Below, piece after piece: positions 25,375 through 32,977 of a stretch of 40,327 nucleotides of DNA. Each line of letters opens with the position of its first letter. The stretch's first letter is position 1. Source of the stretch: an uncultured Rickettsiales bacterium (GTDB lineage Bacteria > Pseudomonadota > Alphaproteobacteria > Rickettsiales > UBA1997); contig CALXSC010000013.1 in the NCBI GenBank assembly GCA_944391025.1, positions 1 through 40,327 of the forward strand, given 5' to 3'. The notes beneath the pieces are model-generated. The model was not told the DNA's origin, ran no database searches, and saw only the letters and a list, made by a program, of their open reading frames with translations. The translations under genes and the position numbers were made by a program.

Positions 25375-25893
25375 TTACTTTGAATCCAACTCTTTCAATA
25401 AATCAAAAACCTTTATAAAATTATCCCTTAAAGGTTCTAATTCGGGTTCATTATTCAACACATACTCAATAAAAGCTTCTTTTGGAGTTTTTTTCTGATT
25501 CTTAAACCTTGGTTTTTGACTAGACGCAACAAAATCACAACACATCTCGCATATATCAAGATTGGAAGGTATAGTGCCATGCAGCTTATGGTATGCCATA
25601 TGATGCGGATTAATCTCATGATGATTATGGCAGTTTTGTTTCCTTTTCTTTATTTCTTCAATATCGTTATCATCAAGCTCATCAACATACATTGATACTG
25701 TTGCATTCGCATAGTCTGTATTCAGCTTGTCCAAATCATGCTGCACACCGCGCCTAACCAATTCCCATTCGGGAATATCAAAAGGCAATCTATCTCTATT
25801 CATCTCAAGCAAAATCATTAAATCAGCAGCAGTTCTGCTGTGCGATATAACACGGCTTATATATGCCTGCTTTTCTTCAAGATAGTTTTTCAT
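25375..25893 (-). CDS. DUF5662-like protein
   Basis: A 172-residue protein. The middle contains QHDLDKL (His52-Asp53) and a histidine-rich stretch NCHNHHEINPHHMAYHKLHG (88-107), followed by CEMCCDF. This order (HD-x-x-K, then HHxxNPHH) is what I recall of DUF5662, often found in phages and Firmicutes, and suggests metal binding or an HD-like hydrolase. The exact function is unknown. It is the last gene of a minus-strand run with the HepT-like and MntA-like genes, 24 bases after the HepT-like gene. Acquisition by transfer is possible. Confidence 0.6.
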   Translation of the reverse strand: MKNYLEEKQAYISRVISHSRTAADLMILLEMNRDRLPFDIPEWELVRRGVQHDLDKLNTDYANATVSMYVDELDDNDIEEIKKRKQNCHNHHEINPHHMAYHKLHGTIPSNLDICEMCCDFVASSQKPRFKNQKKTPKEAFIEYVLNNEPELEPLRDNFIKVFDLLKELDSK

Positions 25894-25917
25894 GCTGTTT
25901 ATTCCTTAATTTTAGTT

Positions 25918-26328
25918 TTATAATAATTCCAATTTTTTCTTTATTGATTCATAATTATCTCTCATAATCGGAAAATAATCATGTTCTATATTATAATATA
26001 TTTTATTAACCTCTTCTTCGTCGTAAATGTGAGAAGTTTTATTTCTATCAAACATCATATTAATCCAAACCTTTTCATCTGTTATTAGGTCATTTTCATA
26101 GGATTTAACTAATATGTCTCTTGGAAATTTAACAGCCTCCTCATTTACACCCATTTCCTCCATGTATGTCTTTAAAAACTTCCAAAATAGTTCAATTGTA
26201 AATTCAAATCTTTGAATTGTTGAATCTCTTTTTATTGTAAATTCTGTATCTTTATTTTCCAAAACTTCTTTTAATCTGTTTAAAGCATTTGTTAGATTTT
26301 TAAATTTATTTTTTAATCTCTCATTCAT
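25918..26328 (-). CDS. HEPN-domain protein of the HI0074/HepT family
   Basis: A 136-residue helical protein. RDSTIQRFEFTIELFWKFLK (34-53) is the hallmark of the HI0074 nucleotidyltransferase-substrate-binding family. Arg95-Asn-x3-His100-x-Tyr102 (DRNKTSHIYDE) is the HEPN RX4-6H ribonuclease motif, followed by Tyr, the residue modified by the partner in known HepT-MntA systems. In such pairs HepT is an RNase toxin and the MNT protein neutralises it by adding AMP to the tyrosine. The start overlaps the end of the MNT gene by 4 bases (ATGA type), so translation is coupled. Confidence 0.87.
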   Translation of the reverse strand: MNERLKNKFKNLTNALNRLKEVLENKDTEFTIKRDSTIQRFEFTIELFWKFLKTYMEEMGVNEEAVKFPRDILVKSYENDLITDEKVWINMMFDRNKTSHIYDEEEVNKIYYNIEHDYFPIMRDNYESIKKKLELL

Positions 26329-26645
26329 AACACTACTTTATCCTTCAAAATATTATTTCTAAAATCATCGTCATTAATTTTATCAAATCTTACGCAATCA
26401 ACATTTAATAGTGTATCCCTATTGTCCACTATATCCAAAACTTTATACCATTCACTATCAACTATATCTTTATTAAATATCACCGCTAAATCTATATCTG
26501 ATTTATCTTTGTTATCACCCCTTGCTCTTGAGCCATAAAGCCATAATTCTTTTACAAAAGGTAAACTTTTAATTTTGTCAATAAATTCATATTTTTTTAA
26601 TTCTTTTAAAATATTTTTATTCATATAGAAATTATTATTTGTCAT
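26325..26645 (-). CDS. MNT-type minimal nucleotidyltransferase (HI0073/MntA family)
   Basis: A 106-residue minimal nucleotidyltransferase. The signature is LYGSRARGDN (37-45) followed by SDIDLAVIF with Asp50 and Asp52; a third acidic residue is likely in NVDCVRFD. In MntA-HepT modules it AMPylates the HEPN toxin. The start at 26645 overlaps the end of hflK by 11 bases; Met8 (ATG 26624) is an equally plausible start. The position directly behind hflK, where hflC is usually found, suggests insertion there or replacement of hflC. Confidence 0.87.
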   Translation of the reverse strand: MTNNNFYMNKNILKELKKYEFIDKIKSLPFVKELWLYGSRARGDNKDKSDIDLAVIFNKDIVDSEWYKVLDIVDNRDTLLNVDCVRFDKINDDDFRNNILKDKVVL

Positions 26646-27705
26646 TCAGCAATTGAATCACATTTCCGCCAGCATTTTTATCCATTATGATTTTATCATT
26701 ATTTTTCATAACTTCCTCCATGGTTTCTATATAAATTCTCTTTTTTGTGACGTCCCTATTTAATTTATATTCCTTATAAATTTTATCAAATCTTGCAGTT
26801 TCACCTTCAGCTTTTGAAATTACAGATTTTTTATAAGCCTCTGCCTCTTGAATCAATTCTTCTGCTTCACCCCTTGCCTTAGGCATAATATCATTATTGT
26901 AGGATTTAGCCTCATTAATCTTTCTTTCCTTATCTGCCTTAGCAGTTTGAACATCCCTAAACGCACTGATTACTTCCTTAGGAGGATCAGCCCTCAGAAG
27001 CTGAACAGTAATTATTTCAACGCCTGAATTATAGGAGTTCAAAATATTTTGTAATGACTTCTTGGCCTCAGACTCAATTTCAAATTTCTTATTAGCCAAA
27101 ACATCGTCTATTTCCCTATTCGCAATAATTTCCCTCATAACGCTTTCAGTTGCGCTTCTTATAGTTCTCTGTGGATTTTTTATATTGAATAGATAGTCCT
27201 TAACATCTCCAATTTTCCACTGCACTTCAAAGTCTATATCAGCAATATTTTCATCACCAGTTAGCATCAGGCTTTCCTCATCAAAACCTTTTTTATTATT
27301 CATAGCTGAAGAAAAACCAAATTCTTCCTTATTTATTCTAGTAACGCCAACCTTTATAACCCTTCCTATTGGCTCCGGAACTGCAAAATGCAAACCAGGT
27401 GTAGTAGTTTCAAAATATTTGCCAAAATATAAAACTACAGCATTTTCATCTGAATTAACCTTATACACACCCGTCAGCAGCCAAAGAAGTGCCAACACAG
27501 AAAAACCAACAATGGCTAGACTTTTTATATTATCTTTTTTTATCCTATTTTTATCATTTCTCTTTTGGAAATTTTTAAAAATTTCCTTAGCCAATTCCTC
27601 AACTTTTTTTTCATTATCTAAAGCCTCTTTGGAATTCTTAGGTTTATCAGAATTATTATTGTTTTTTTGACTATTGTTATTATCAACATCCCAAGGGTTT
27701 TTCAT
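26635..27705 (-). CDS. hflK: FtsH protease regulator HflK
   Basis: A 356-residue SPFH/band-7 membrane protein. The Asn/Lys-rich N-terminus begins MKNPWD, one membrane helix lies at about 64-81 (SLAIVGFSVLALLWLLTGVY), and the family signature DENAVVLYFGKYFETTTPGL is at about 87-106. The SPFH domain follows (with LTGDENIADIDFEVQWKI) and then a charged coiled coil (about 245-330, DVQTAKADKERKINEAKSY). HflK with HflC forms large assemblies that control the membrane protease FtsH. hflC normally follows directly; here a MntA/HepT pair does, so hflC must be elsewhere or lost. Confidence 0.93.
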   Translation of the reverse strand: MKNPWDVDNNNSQKNNNNSDKPKNSKEALDNEKKVEELAKEIFKNFQKRNDKNRIKKDNIKSLAIVGFSVLALLWLLTGVYKVNSDENAVVLYFGKYFETTTPGLHFAVPEPIGRVIKVGVTRINKEEFGFSSAMNNKKGFDEESLMLTGDENIADIDFEVQWKIGDVKDYLFNIKNPQRTIRSATESVMREIIANREIDDVLANKKFEIESEAKKSLQNILNSYNSGVEIITVQLLRADPPKEVISAFRDVQTAKADKERKINEAKSYNNDIMPKARGEAEELIQEAEAYKKSVISKAEGETARFDKIYKEYKLNRDVTKKRIYIETMEEVMKNNDKIIMDKNAGGNVIQLLNDK

Positions 27706-27789
27706 TAAACAATTTCATTATTTATACTCATTTAAAATATATTTTAATAATAGTAAATGTCAACATCTAATGGAAAATTAATTTTATAA

Positions 27790-28560
27790 TTACATATCTA
27801 AAAAATACCATGCAGCTCTACAGTTAACAGCATCATCATAGCTTGTTGTGGAATCTGTTGGCAAACACTGCCCCCTAACTATACCACTATTATAAACACC
27901 ATCATCAAGTTTTTGATCTAGCACTTTAAAATATTTAGATTTTATATCATGGTATTGATTAGTACTCTGGTCATAGCTAGAATGCCACCTTAAATAGTTC
28001 CCAGGTTTAGCCTGATATTTATAATGTTTTGTATCGGTAGTCTCATTCTCTTTAACATAAGTAATAACAAAACAACCAATTCCAACTTTGCTATTTGGAG
28101 CTCCACCATTATTCCACATTAATTTTCCAGATTTTATAGAAATTTTTTTCGGTTCATAGTCAATTATCTTTTCAAGATACATATCAACAAATGGTGCAGT
28201 CCATAGATCAGGAACGCCATACTTTGTATTGCTTTCAATATATGGATTTCCAAAACTCGTATCATTATATATCTGTCCAGAACGATCACCAATCTTTCCG
28301 CTGCTATTTAAATCTCCAGGAAGTCTATCTTTAGCTAATCTGAAGGAATATATTGCCTGTTTATAATTTCTAAATTCATTTATAAGACCCCTAATTCTTG
28401 CACTCTCAATTAAACTCGCCCCGCCCGTTACACCTGCAACAAGTAAACCTATTATTATTAATACTATTGATAGTTCTATTAGAGAAAAAGCTAAAGTTTT
28501 TGATATTTTTTTATTTTGATTATTTTTTGGGTTTTTTAAGTTATTAACCCCCCCCCCCAC
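27790..28560 (-). CDS. Type IV pilin-like / pseudopilin protein
   Basis: A 256-residue prepilin-like protein if GTG 28560 is used. After a basic leader comes the type III signal KTLA-FSLIELSIVLIIIGLL with Glu at mature position 5 (residue 29) and Ala instead of the usual Gly before the cleavage site. A helix of about 30 residues is followed by a globular domain containing LPGDLNSSGKIGD and three Cys (CFVITY, GQCLPT, NCRAAW). The product is probably assembled in a pilus or type II secretion pseudopilus. The start is uncertain: an 11-G run covers codons 1-5. An upstream ATG at 28588 would be in frame only with 10 or 13 G. No other pilus gene lies nearby. Confidence 0.75.
   Translation of the reverse strand: MGGGVNNLKNPKNNQNKKISKTLAFSLIELSIVLIIIGLLVAGVTGGASLIESARIRGLINEFRNYKQAIYSFRLAKDRLPGDLNSSGKIGDRSGQIYNDTSFGNPYIESNTKYGVPDLWTAPFVDMYLEKIIDYEPKKISIKSGKLMWNNGGAPNSKVGIGCFVITYVKENETTDTKHYKYQAKPGNYLRWHSSYDQSTNQYHDIKSKYFKVLDQKLDDGVYNSGIVRGQCLPTDSTTSYDDAVNCRAAWYFLDM
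28548..28558 (-). promoter_or_regulatory. Poly-G tract (11 G), possible phase-variation switch
   Basis: Eleven C on the plus strand, so 11 G at the start of the prepilin gene, in otherwise AT-rich DNA. The ATG at 28588 reads through CGT-GGG-GGG-GGG-GGT-TAA and stops with 11 G, but continues into the pilin frame with 10 or 13. Slipped-strand changes would turn that frame on or off. Confidence 0.7.
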
Positions 28561-28656
28561 GAATTTTGGAAAATTTATGATTATTCATAGGTCTATATTA
28601 AAATTAGTTAGTAGTATTTTAAACTTAAATAATAAATCAAAAAAAGTCAACAATAA

Positions 28657-29335
28657 TCAAAATTCAATATCACAAACAACCGGAGAATGGTCAGATGGTT
28701 TAACCTCGCCCCTTGTTTCTTTAGATTCAACGTCTGAACTAACTATAAAATCTATAAGGTTTAGAGTTGCTAAAAATAAATCTAATCTTAATCCCTCATT
28801 TTTTTCCCAGCCTCTAGACCTATATCTCCACCAGGAGAATAGACCACCGCATAAATAATTTTTCACCATTATGCAGAGCAATTTTAAATCTTTCTCTCAA
28901 CCTCTCATAAAATCTCAATTTGCGATAAAATTTTTCCCTCTCATCAAGTTTTTCCAGATTATCTGGATTACATTCAGTCCCATTCGGAAGATATACACTT
29001 GCTATACTAAATACATTTCCATCAATATTAACTAAAGTCTCAATATATCTTGCTTCTTTGTCCTCTTCTCTTTCAATATTATATAATGGAAGAAATTTTA
29101 CTACTTCATCAAGCTTAAATCTTGAAAAAATAGCAACCACATTATATGCCTTTTGCCCAACCACTTCTATATTGCAGCCTAAATTTTCAAATTCCGAATA
29201 TGGAAAATTTTCATTTGTACACTTTAATTCTTGCAATAGAAGTATATCTGGTTTGCTGGTTTCTAACCACTTTAAGACATTGGGTATTCTGCTTCTTATT
29301 GAATTTACATTCCACGTCGCTATTTTTATTTTCAT
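28657..29335 (-). pseudogene. xthA: Exodeoxyribonuclease III, internally deleted and frameshifted
   Basis: The N-terminal part (28820-29335) is a clear ExoIII: MKIKIATWNVNSIRSRIPNV, DILLLQELKC with the metal-binding Glu, and SVYLPNGT. The C-terminal part, in another frame (28657-28881), has LFSWWRYRSRGW, NEGLRLDLFL and the catalytic PSDHSPVV. Between them about 60 residues are missing, including the GDFN motif with catalytic Asp and Asn. The deletion and frame change together mean the enzyme cannot be active. The junction coincides with copy 4 of the short dispersed repeat (28840-28864). Loss would reduce AP-site repair unless another AP endonuclease exists. Confidence 0.88.
28840..28864 (+). 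repeat. Short dispersed repeat, copy 4
   Basis: TAGACCACCGCATAAATAAT plus a T-run matches copies 1 and 2 closely. It lies at the junction of the internal deletion in the xthA remnant. Confidence 0.5.
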
Positions 29336-29475
29336 AATAAAACAATTTCTTCAATAGAATAAACAATAAAATATAAAGCAATATATTTCAATATTATAAT
29401 TACTAAAATTTTTCTTTACATATTAAAAATACATAATATTATTAAATTACAACTTATAATTATAATGAAAAAATT

Positions 29476-29994
29476 ATGTTTAAAAATAATAATATATTAG
29501 ATTTAGTCATTGGTATATTAATGACTATTACTGGATTTTACATCTGGTTTCACCCACTTGATACTTTAATTCTAGTTGCCCTATATTTGGGAATTATATT
29601 TATCCTAGCTAGCGGAGCATATATTGTTGAATATTTGAGAAGAAAACATACTAGATATTTAACATATGGAGCAATAAACCTAATAGTTGGTGCCATATTG
29701 GTTAGTAATGGTGCATTAGTTGCCACTTCACTTTCAATAATATTCGCGCTATGGATATTATTTAGCAGTGTAGTTCAAATCGTTACATCCATTAAATTTA
29801 AACAAATGAATATATCGTTTTGGATATATCCGTTAATTGCAGGTATTCTTGGTTTAATATTTTCACTTGTAATCCTGCACAATCCTTCCGCTGGCGTTTT
29901 AACAATAGCAATAATAATTGGAACCTACATGATTATGTATGGATTAATTGAAATATCGGAATATTTCCTATTGCAAGATATAAATAGTAAATAA
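29476..29994 (+). CDS. HdeD/DUF308-family membrane protein
   Basis: A 172-residue integral membrane protein with about six hydrophobic helices (approximately 10-25, 30-52, 61-78, 83-104, 114-134 and 139-162). The pattern fits the HdeD family: short helices in pairs, the WFHPLDTLILVALYLGIIFI segment (cut by its helix end), and NPSAGVLTIAIIIGTYMI. HdeD of E. coli is linked to acid resistance; the biochemical function of the family is unknown. It is a single gene with an AT-rich 140-base upstream region, not in an obvious operon, and converges on idi. Confidence 0.8.
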   Translation: MFKNNNILDLVIGILMTITGFYIWFHPLDTLILVALYLGIIFILASGAYIVEYLRRKHTRYLTYGAINLIVGAILVSNGALVATSLSIIFALWILFSSVVQIVTSIKFKQMNISFWIYPLIAGILGLIFSLVILHNPSAGVLTIAIIIGTYMIMYGLIEISEYFLLQDINSK

Positions 29995-30025
29995 ATATAT
30001 AACCCTTCTAATTATGAGAGTTTTA

Positions 30026-30868
30026 TTAAAAATAGTTATTTAAAAAATCTAAATCTATAATCTTTTTTAGCCAGAATGTATACATTTCTGGATTTTTTTC
30101 TATTTCTTTCTTTAGATCATTTCTGGAAATCCATTTATATTCGCAAATCTCTTCAGGATTTGGATTTATTTCCTGTCCCTGATATTTTGAAACAAATATA
30201 TGGTCATATTCAAATTCTGTTAAGCCATTAGGAAATGATCTTTTATAGGTAAATTCACCAACCTCTTTAAAATCAGAATTAAATCCAAATTCTTCAAATA
30301 TTCTTCTTCTTACTCCATCAATAGTCTTTTCGCCAGGTTTAGGATGGCTGCATACAGTATTTGACCATATGCCTCCATTGTGGTATTTTTTAAAATCCCT
30401 TCTCTGCAATAGCAATTCGTTTTTATCATTAGAGCTGCTTCTGACAGAACTTTTCTGCAAAAAACAATTTATACAAAAAAGACGAGTTTTATTAAGATTT
30501 TTGATTAGGAGGCGTATGCTTATACGCTGACGCAAATCAAAAAGATTAAAAAACGAAGGATTTTCCTTGCACCTTGCTCCGCTTCGGCGGCAAACTTCAC
30601 CCTGACGACAGGCTTGCGATTGTGAGCAAGCTCCCATCGCACAAGGCTTGTTTTGCAGTAGAGTTTGGAATTTTGCAGAAAGTTCATTTGCCTTTGTTAT
30701 TTCTAAAAGGCTTTTACCTATTAAATTTAGGTAAGTTCTGTCAGAAGCAGCTCTAAATATAAACCCAGAAAATGCTCTATGCAGAAGTGCCTTTTTATGG
30801 GCTTCTATCTTCTCCATAGTGCCAATTTCATTATCATTTTCATCAACTAATATTAAAAATTCTACCAT
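30026..30868 (-). CDS. idi: Isopentenyl-diphosphate isomerase (type I) with a 108-residue in-frame insertion
   Basis: A Nudix-fold IDI that interconverts IPP and DMAPP for isoprenoids. Without residues 39-146 the protein is 172 aa, the usual length. The catalytic cysteine lies in SNTVCSHP (Cys173), and the Nudix-like helix GVRRRIFEEFGF carries the catalytic Glu. In normal proteins the strand reads like FIF-N-x-K-x-ELLLQRR; here FIF (36-38) and NDKNELLLQRR (147-157) are separated by 108 residues rich in Cys, Arg and Ser. These are encoded by a palindromic element (30432-30753 plus TA). The frame is kept across it. It follows aroA after 2 bases. Whether the enlarged enzyme folds is unknown. Confidence 0.9.
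   Translation of the reverse strand: MVEFLILVDENDNEIGTMEKIEAHKKALLHRAFSGFIFRAASDRTYLNLIGKSLLEITKANELSAKFQTLLQNKPCAMGACSQSQACRQGEVCRRSGARCKENPSFFNLFDLRQRISIRLLIKNLNKTRLFCINCFLQKSSVRSSSNDKNELLLQRRDFKKYHNGGIWSNTVCSHPKPGEKTIDGVRRRIFEEFGFNSDFKEVGEFTYKRSFPNGLTEFEYDHIFVSKYQGQEINPNPEEICEYKWISRNDLKKEIEKNPEMYTFWLKKIIDLDFLNNYF
30430..30755. mobile_element. In-frame palindromic element inside idi
   Basis: Bases 30429-30452 are the exact reverse complement of 30733-30756 (24 bp; arm includes GAGCTGCTTCTGACAGAACT). Taking TA as the target duplication (30430-30431 and 30754-30755), the inserted DNA is 322 bp plus TA, 324 bp or 108 codons, and restoring the site gives the expected FIF-NDKNELL. The interior is GC-rich and has the modules GGCAAACTTCA, GACGACAGGCT and GCTTGC-x-GCAAGC that also occur at 1-340 and 11345-11410. 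It encodes no transposase. Confidence 0.9.
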
Positions 30869-30870
30869 AG

Positions 30871-32214
30871 CTACTGCATATTATTTACATTCAAACCAAT
30901 GCCTTTTAAAAAATTAACCAAATCTGGAAAATCATTTTCTATTTCTCTAGCAGTCTCTACACTTTCTTTAATAAAGAATCCAAACATAGCTACCGTCAAT
31001 ATTACATTTGAATCCTTTATACCTTCACTAACCACAACTTTCTTATTATAGTTGGTAACAGTACCTTCAATTTTTAATGAATCACTTTCCTCTTCAAATT
31101 TTACGCCAAATTCCTTTAGAATATACAAAAGATATTTATAATTTTCTGAATCATTATATTTAATGGCTTTAGTGCCTTGAATTTCAATTTTTGCATTGGT
31201 TAGAGAAGCAATAAGCACTAGAATTGGATATTCATAGGTCATTTTGTATAGTCTATTTGCGGGAATTACAGTATCCTTTAGTTCACTATATTTTACATTT
31301 ATATCCGCAACCTTTTCACCGCACACTATCCTTTGATTTATAAAAGTTATATCCGCCCCCATGTCTATTAAACTTCTATAGAAAGCATCTCTATGTTGAT
31401 TTATCAAAACATTCTTCAATATTATATTTGAATCAGGAATCAACACAGCCAATGCAGCTATAAACGCTGAAAAAGAAACGCTTGAAGGAACAGTTATTTC
31501 TTTAGAAGAAAATACTTGTTTACCTGTTAAAATTATTTCTTTTCCAACTTTTGTAGTTAAATTTCCTCTATTTCCTACATCATGTTCATCAAGGCTAATA
31601 CCAAAATATTTCATCATAATTTCCAGATGATTCTTTGATTTTTCTTTTTCCACTATTACATTTTCTTTTTGAACATTTAAAGACGATAATAATAAAACAT
31701 CTTTTAATAGAGAATCGTAGTAATCAATTTCATAATTTAATTGTTTTTTATCATTATTTCCAGTCATTAAAAAAGGCAGATTTTCATTATTCCTTCCATT
31801 AAAACCAACCCCTAAAGACTCAAATATTTCAAAGATATTTTTTAAATTTATATTAGATAGACAATCATCACCCTTAAAAAATAGCTTAAAATTATATGAG
31901 GATAGCAGTCCAACCAATAAAAACAATATTTCTTTAGAATTAGCAATATCAATTATATTTATTGGTTCTTTAAAGCCATCCATACCCTTGCCATCAACAC
32001 TCCAAGAGCCATCGTTTTCTTTTTGAATATTAATTCCCAATTCTTTTATAATTTCAATCAAATTTAATACATTTTTAGACTCTAAAAGACCATTTATCTT
32101 GCTTTTTCCCGAAGCCAAGCTAGATAAAATTATAGAAAAATATGAAATATCTTTATCTCCTTGAACTTTGATATCACCAGTCAGAGGTTTTTCTTGCTTT
32201 CCAAATTCAATCAT
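30871..32214 (-). CDS. aroA: EPSP synthase (AroA)-like protein lacking conserved active-site residues
   Basis: A 447-residue protein with the EPSPS double-domain fold (GDIKVQGDKDIS at the start, ITVPSSVSFSAFIAALAVL and EIQGTKAIKYNDSE later). EPSPS joins shikimate 3-phosphate and PEP. Lys21 matches E. coli Lys22, but Ser23 is Asp22 and Arg27 is Phe26. The NAGTxxR loop reads NSKEILF (no Gly, Thr or Arg); the KERP arginine is gone; SSQ is DSL; the DHR motif reads DSN. With these changes ordinary catalysis is hard to imagine. It may be non-catalytic or have taken another role. The full length and open frame argue against simple decay. idi follows after 2 bases. Confidence 0.8.
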   Translation of the reverse strand: MIEFGKQEKPLTGDIKVQGDKDISYFSIILSSLASGKSKINGLLESKNVLNLIEIIKELGINIQKENDGSWSVDGKGMDGFKEPINIIDIANSKEILFLLVGLLSSYNFKLFFKGDDCLSNINLKNIFEIFESLGVGFNGRNNENLPFLMTGNNDKKQLNYEIDYYDSLLKDVLLLSSLNVQKENVIVEKEKSKNHLEIMMKYFGISLDEHDVGNRGNLTTKVGKEIILTGKQVFSSKEITVPSSVSFSAFIAALAVLIPDSNIILKNVLINQHRDAFYRSLIDMGADITFINQRIVCGEKVADINVKYSELKDTVIPANRLYKMTYEYPILVLIASLTNAKIEIQGTKAIKYNDSENYKYLLYILKEFGVKFEEESDSLKIEGTVTNYNKKVVVSEGIKDSNVILTVAMFGFFIKESVETAREIENDFPDLVNFLKGIGLNVNNMQ

Positions 32215-32386
32215 TTTCAGTAAAATATTTGTTTATTATAGGTTAAAATAAAAAAAATCAATTTACAATAAAAAAATTAACTATATTTTACATTTCAATA
32301 AACTTAAAAATTTTTTCAAATATAATTAACTTGATTTTTAATTTTAAGAAATTAAAAGTTGTATATATAATTAATTTAAATTTGAT

Positions 32387-32857
32387 ATGGCAATAAATAA
32401 GGTAATTCTAGTAGGAAATGTAGGAAGAGATCCAGAAATCAGAACAATGAGCAATGGAAACGATATCGCTACATTTAGTCTAGCTACTACAGATGTCTGG
32501 AAAGACAAAAATACCCACGAGAGAAAAGAAAAAACAGAATGGCACAGAATAGTTGTATATAGTCCAGGACTAGCCAACATTGTAAAGATGTACGTTAAAA
32601 AAGGAACAAAACTATATTTAGAAGGTTCATTGCAAACTAGAAAATGGGTTGGAAATGACGGTATAGAAAAATATGCAACAGAAATAGTTCTTCAAGGCTT
32701 TAACGCAACATTGCAAATATTAGACAGCAAAGGAAGCAATAGCGGATATTCTTCACCTATGGAAGGTCCTATGGATGCAGATTTTCCTGACGACAAAGAG
32801 GTTATAGACGCAGGAGAATTTATAGATGAAAAAATAGATGACGACATTCCATTTTAA
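32387..32857 (+). CDS. ssb: Single-stranded DNA-binding protein
   Basis: A 156-residue SSB. The OB fold covers about 1-110: NKVILVGNVGRDPEIRTM, FSLATTDVWKDK, EWHRIVVYSPGLANIV and YLEGSLQTRKWVGNDG. A short Gly/Ser-rich linker is followed by an acidic tail ending DDDIPF, the conserved tip that recruits replication and repair proteins. It binds single-stranded DNA as a tetramer. A clear terminator lies downstream. The position about 1 kb from the DnaA-box-like cluster and gyrB fits a replication-linked neighbourhood. Confidence 0.97.
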   Translation: MAINKVILVGNVGRDPEIRTMSNGNDIATFSLATTDVWKDKNTHERKEKTEWHRIVVYSPGLANIVKMYVKKGTKLYLEGSLQTRKWVGNDGIEKYATEIVLQGFNATLQILDSKGSNSGYSSPMEGPMDADFPDDKEVIDAGEFIDEKIDDDIPF

Positions 32858-32887
32858 TAAATCTTAATGATATTTATATATAATATT

Positions 32888-32937
32888 CCCTATATTTTAT
32901 TAATATAGGGATATTTTTATTGTTTTTTCAAAAATTT
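32888..32937 (+). terminator. Intrinsic terminator of ssb
   Basis: A 9-bp stem, CCCTATATT (32888-32896) with AATATAGGG (32902-32910), followed by ATATTTTTATTGTTTTTTC. Confidence 0.85.
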
Positions 32938-32977
32938 AATATATAATATATGTATTAGAATAATTAACTAAAGCAAT

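Noticed and set aside
28577..28858. Plus-strand open frame across the xthA remnant
   Set aside because: The minus strand carries clear ExoIII motifs; the plus-strand product has none.
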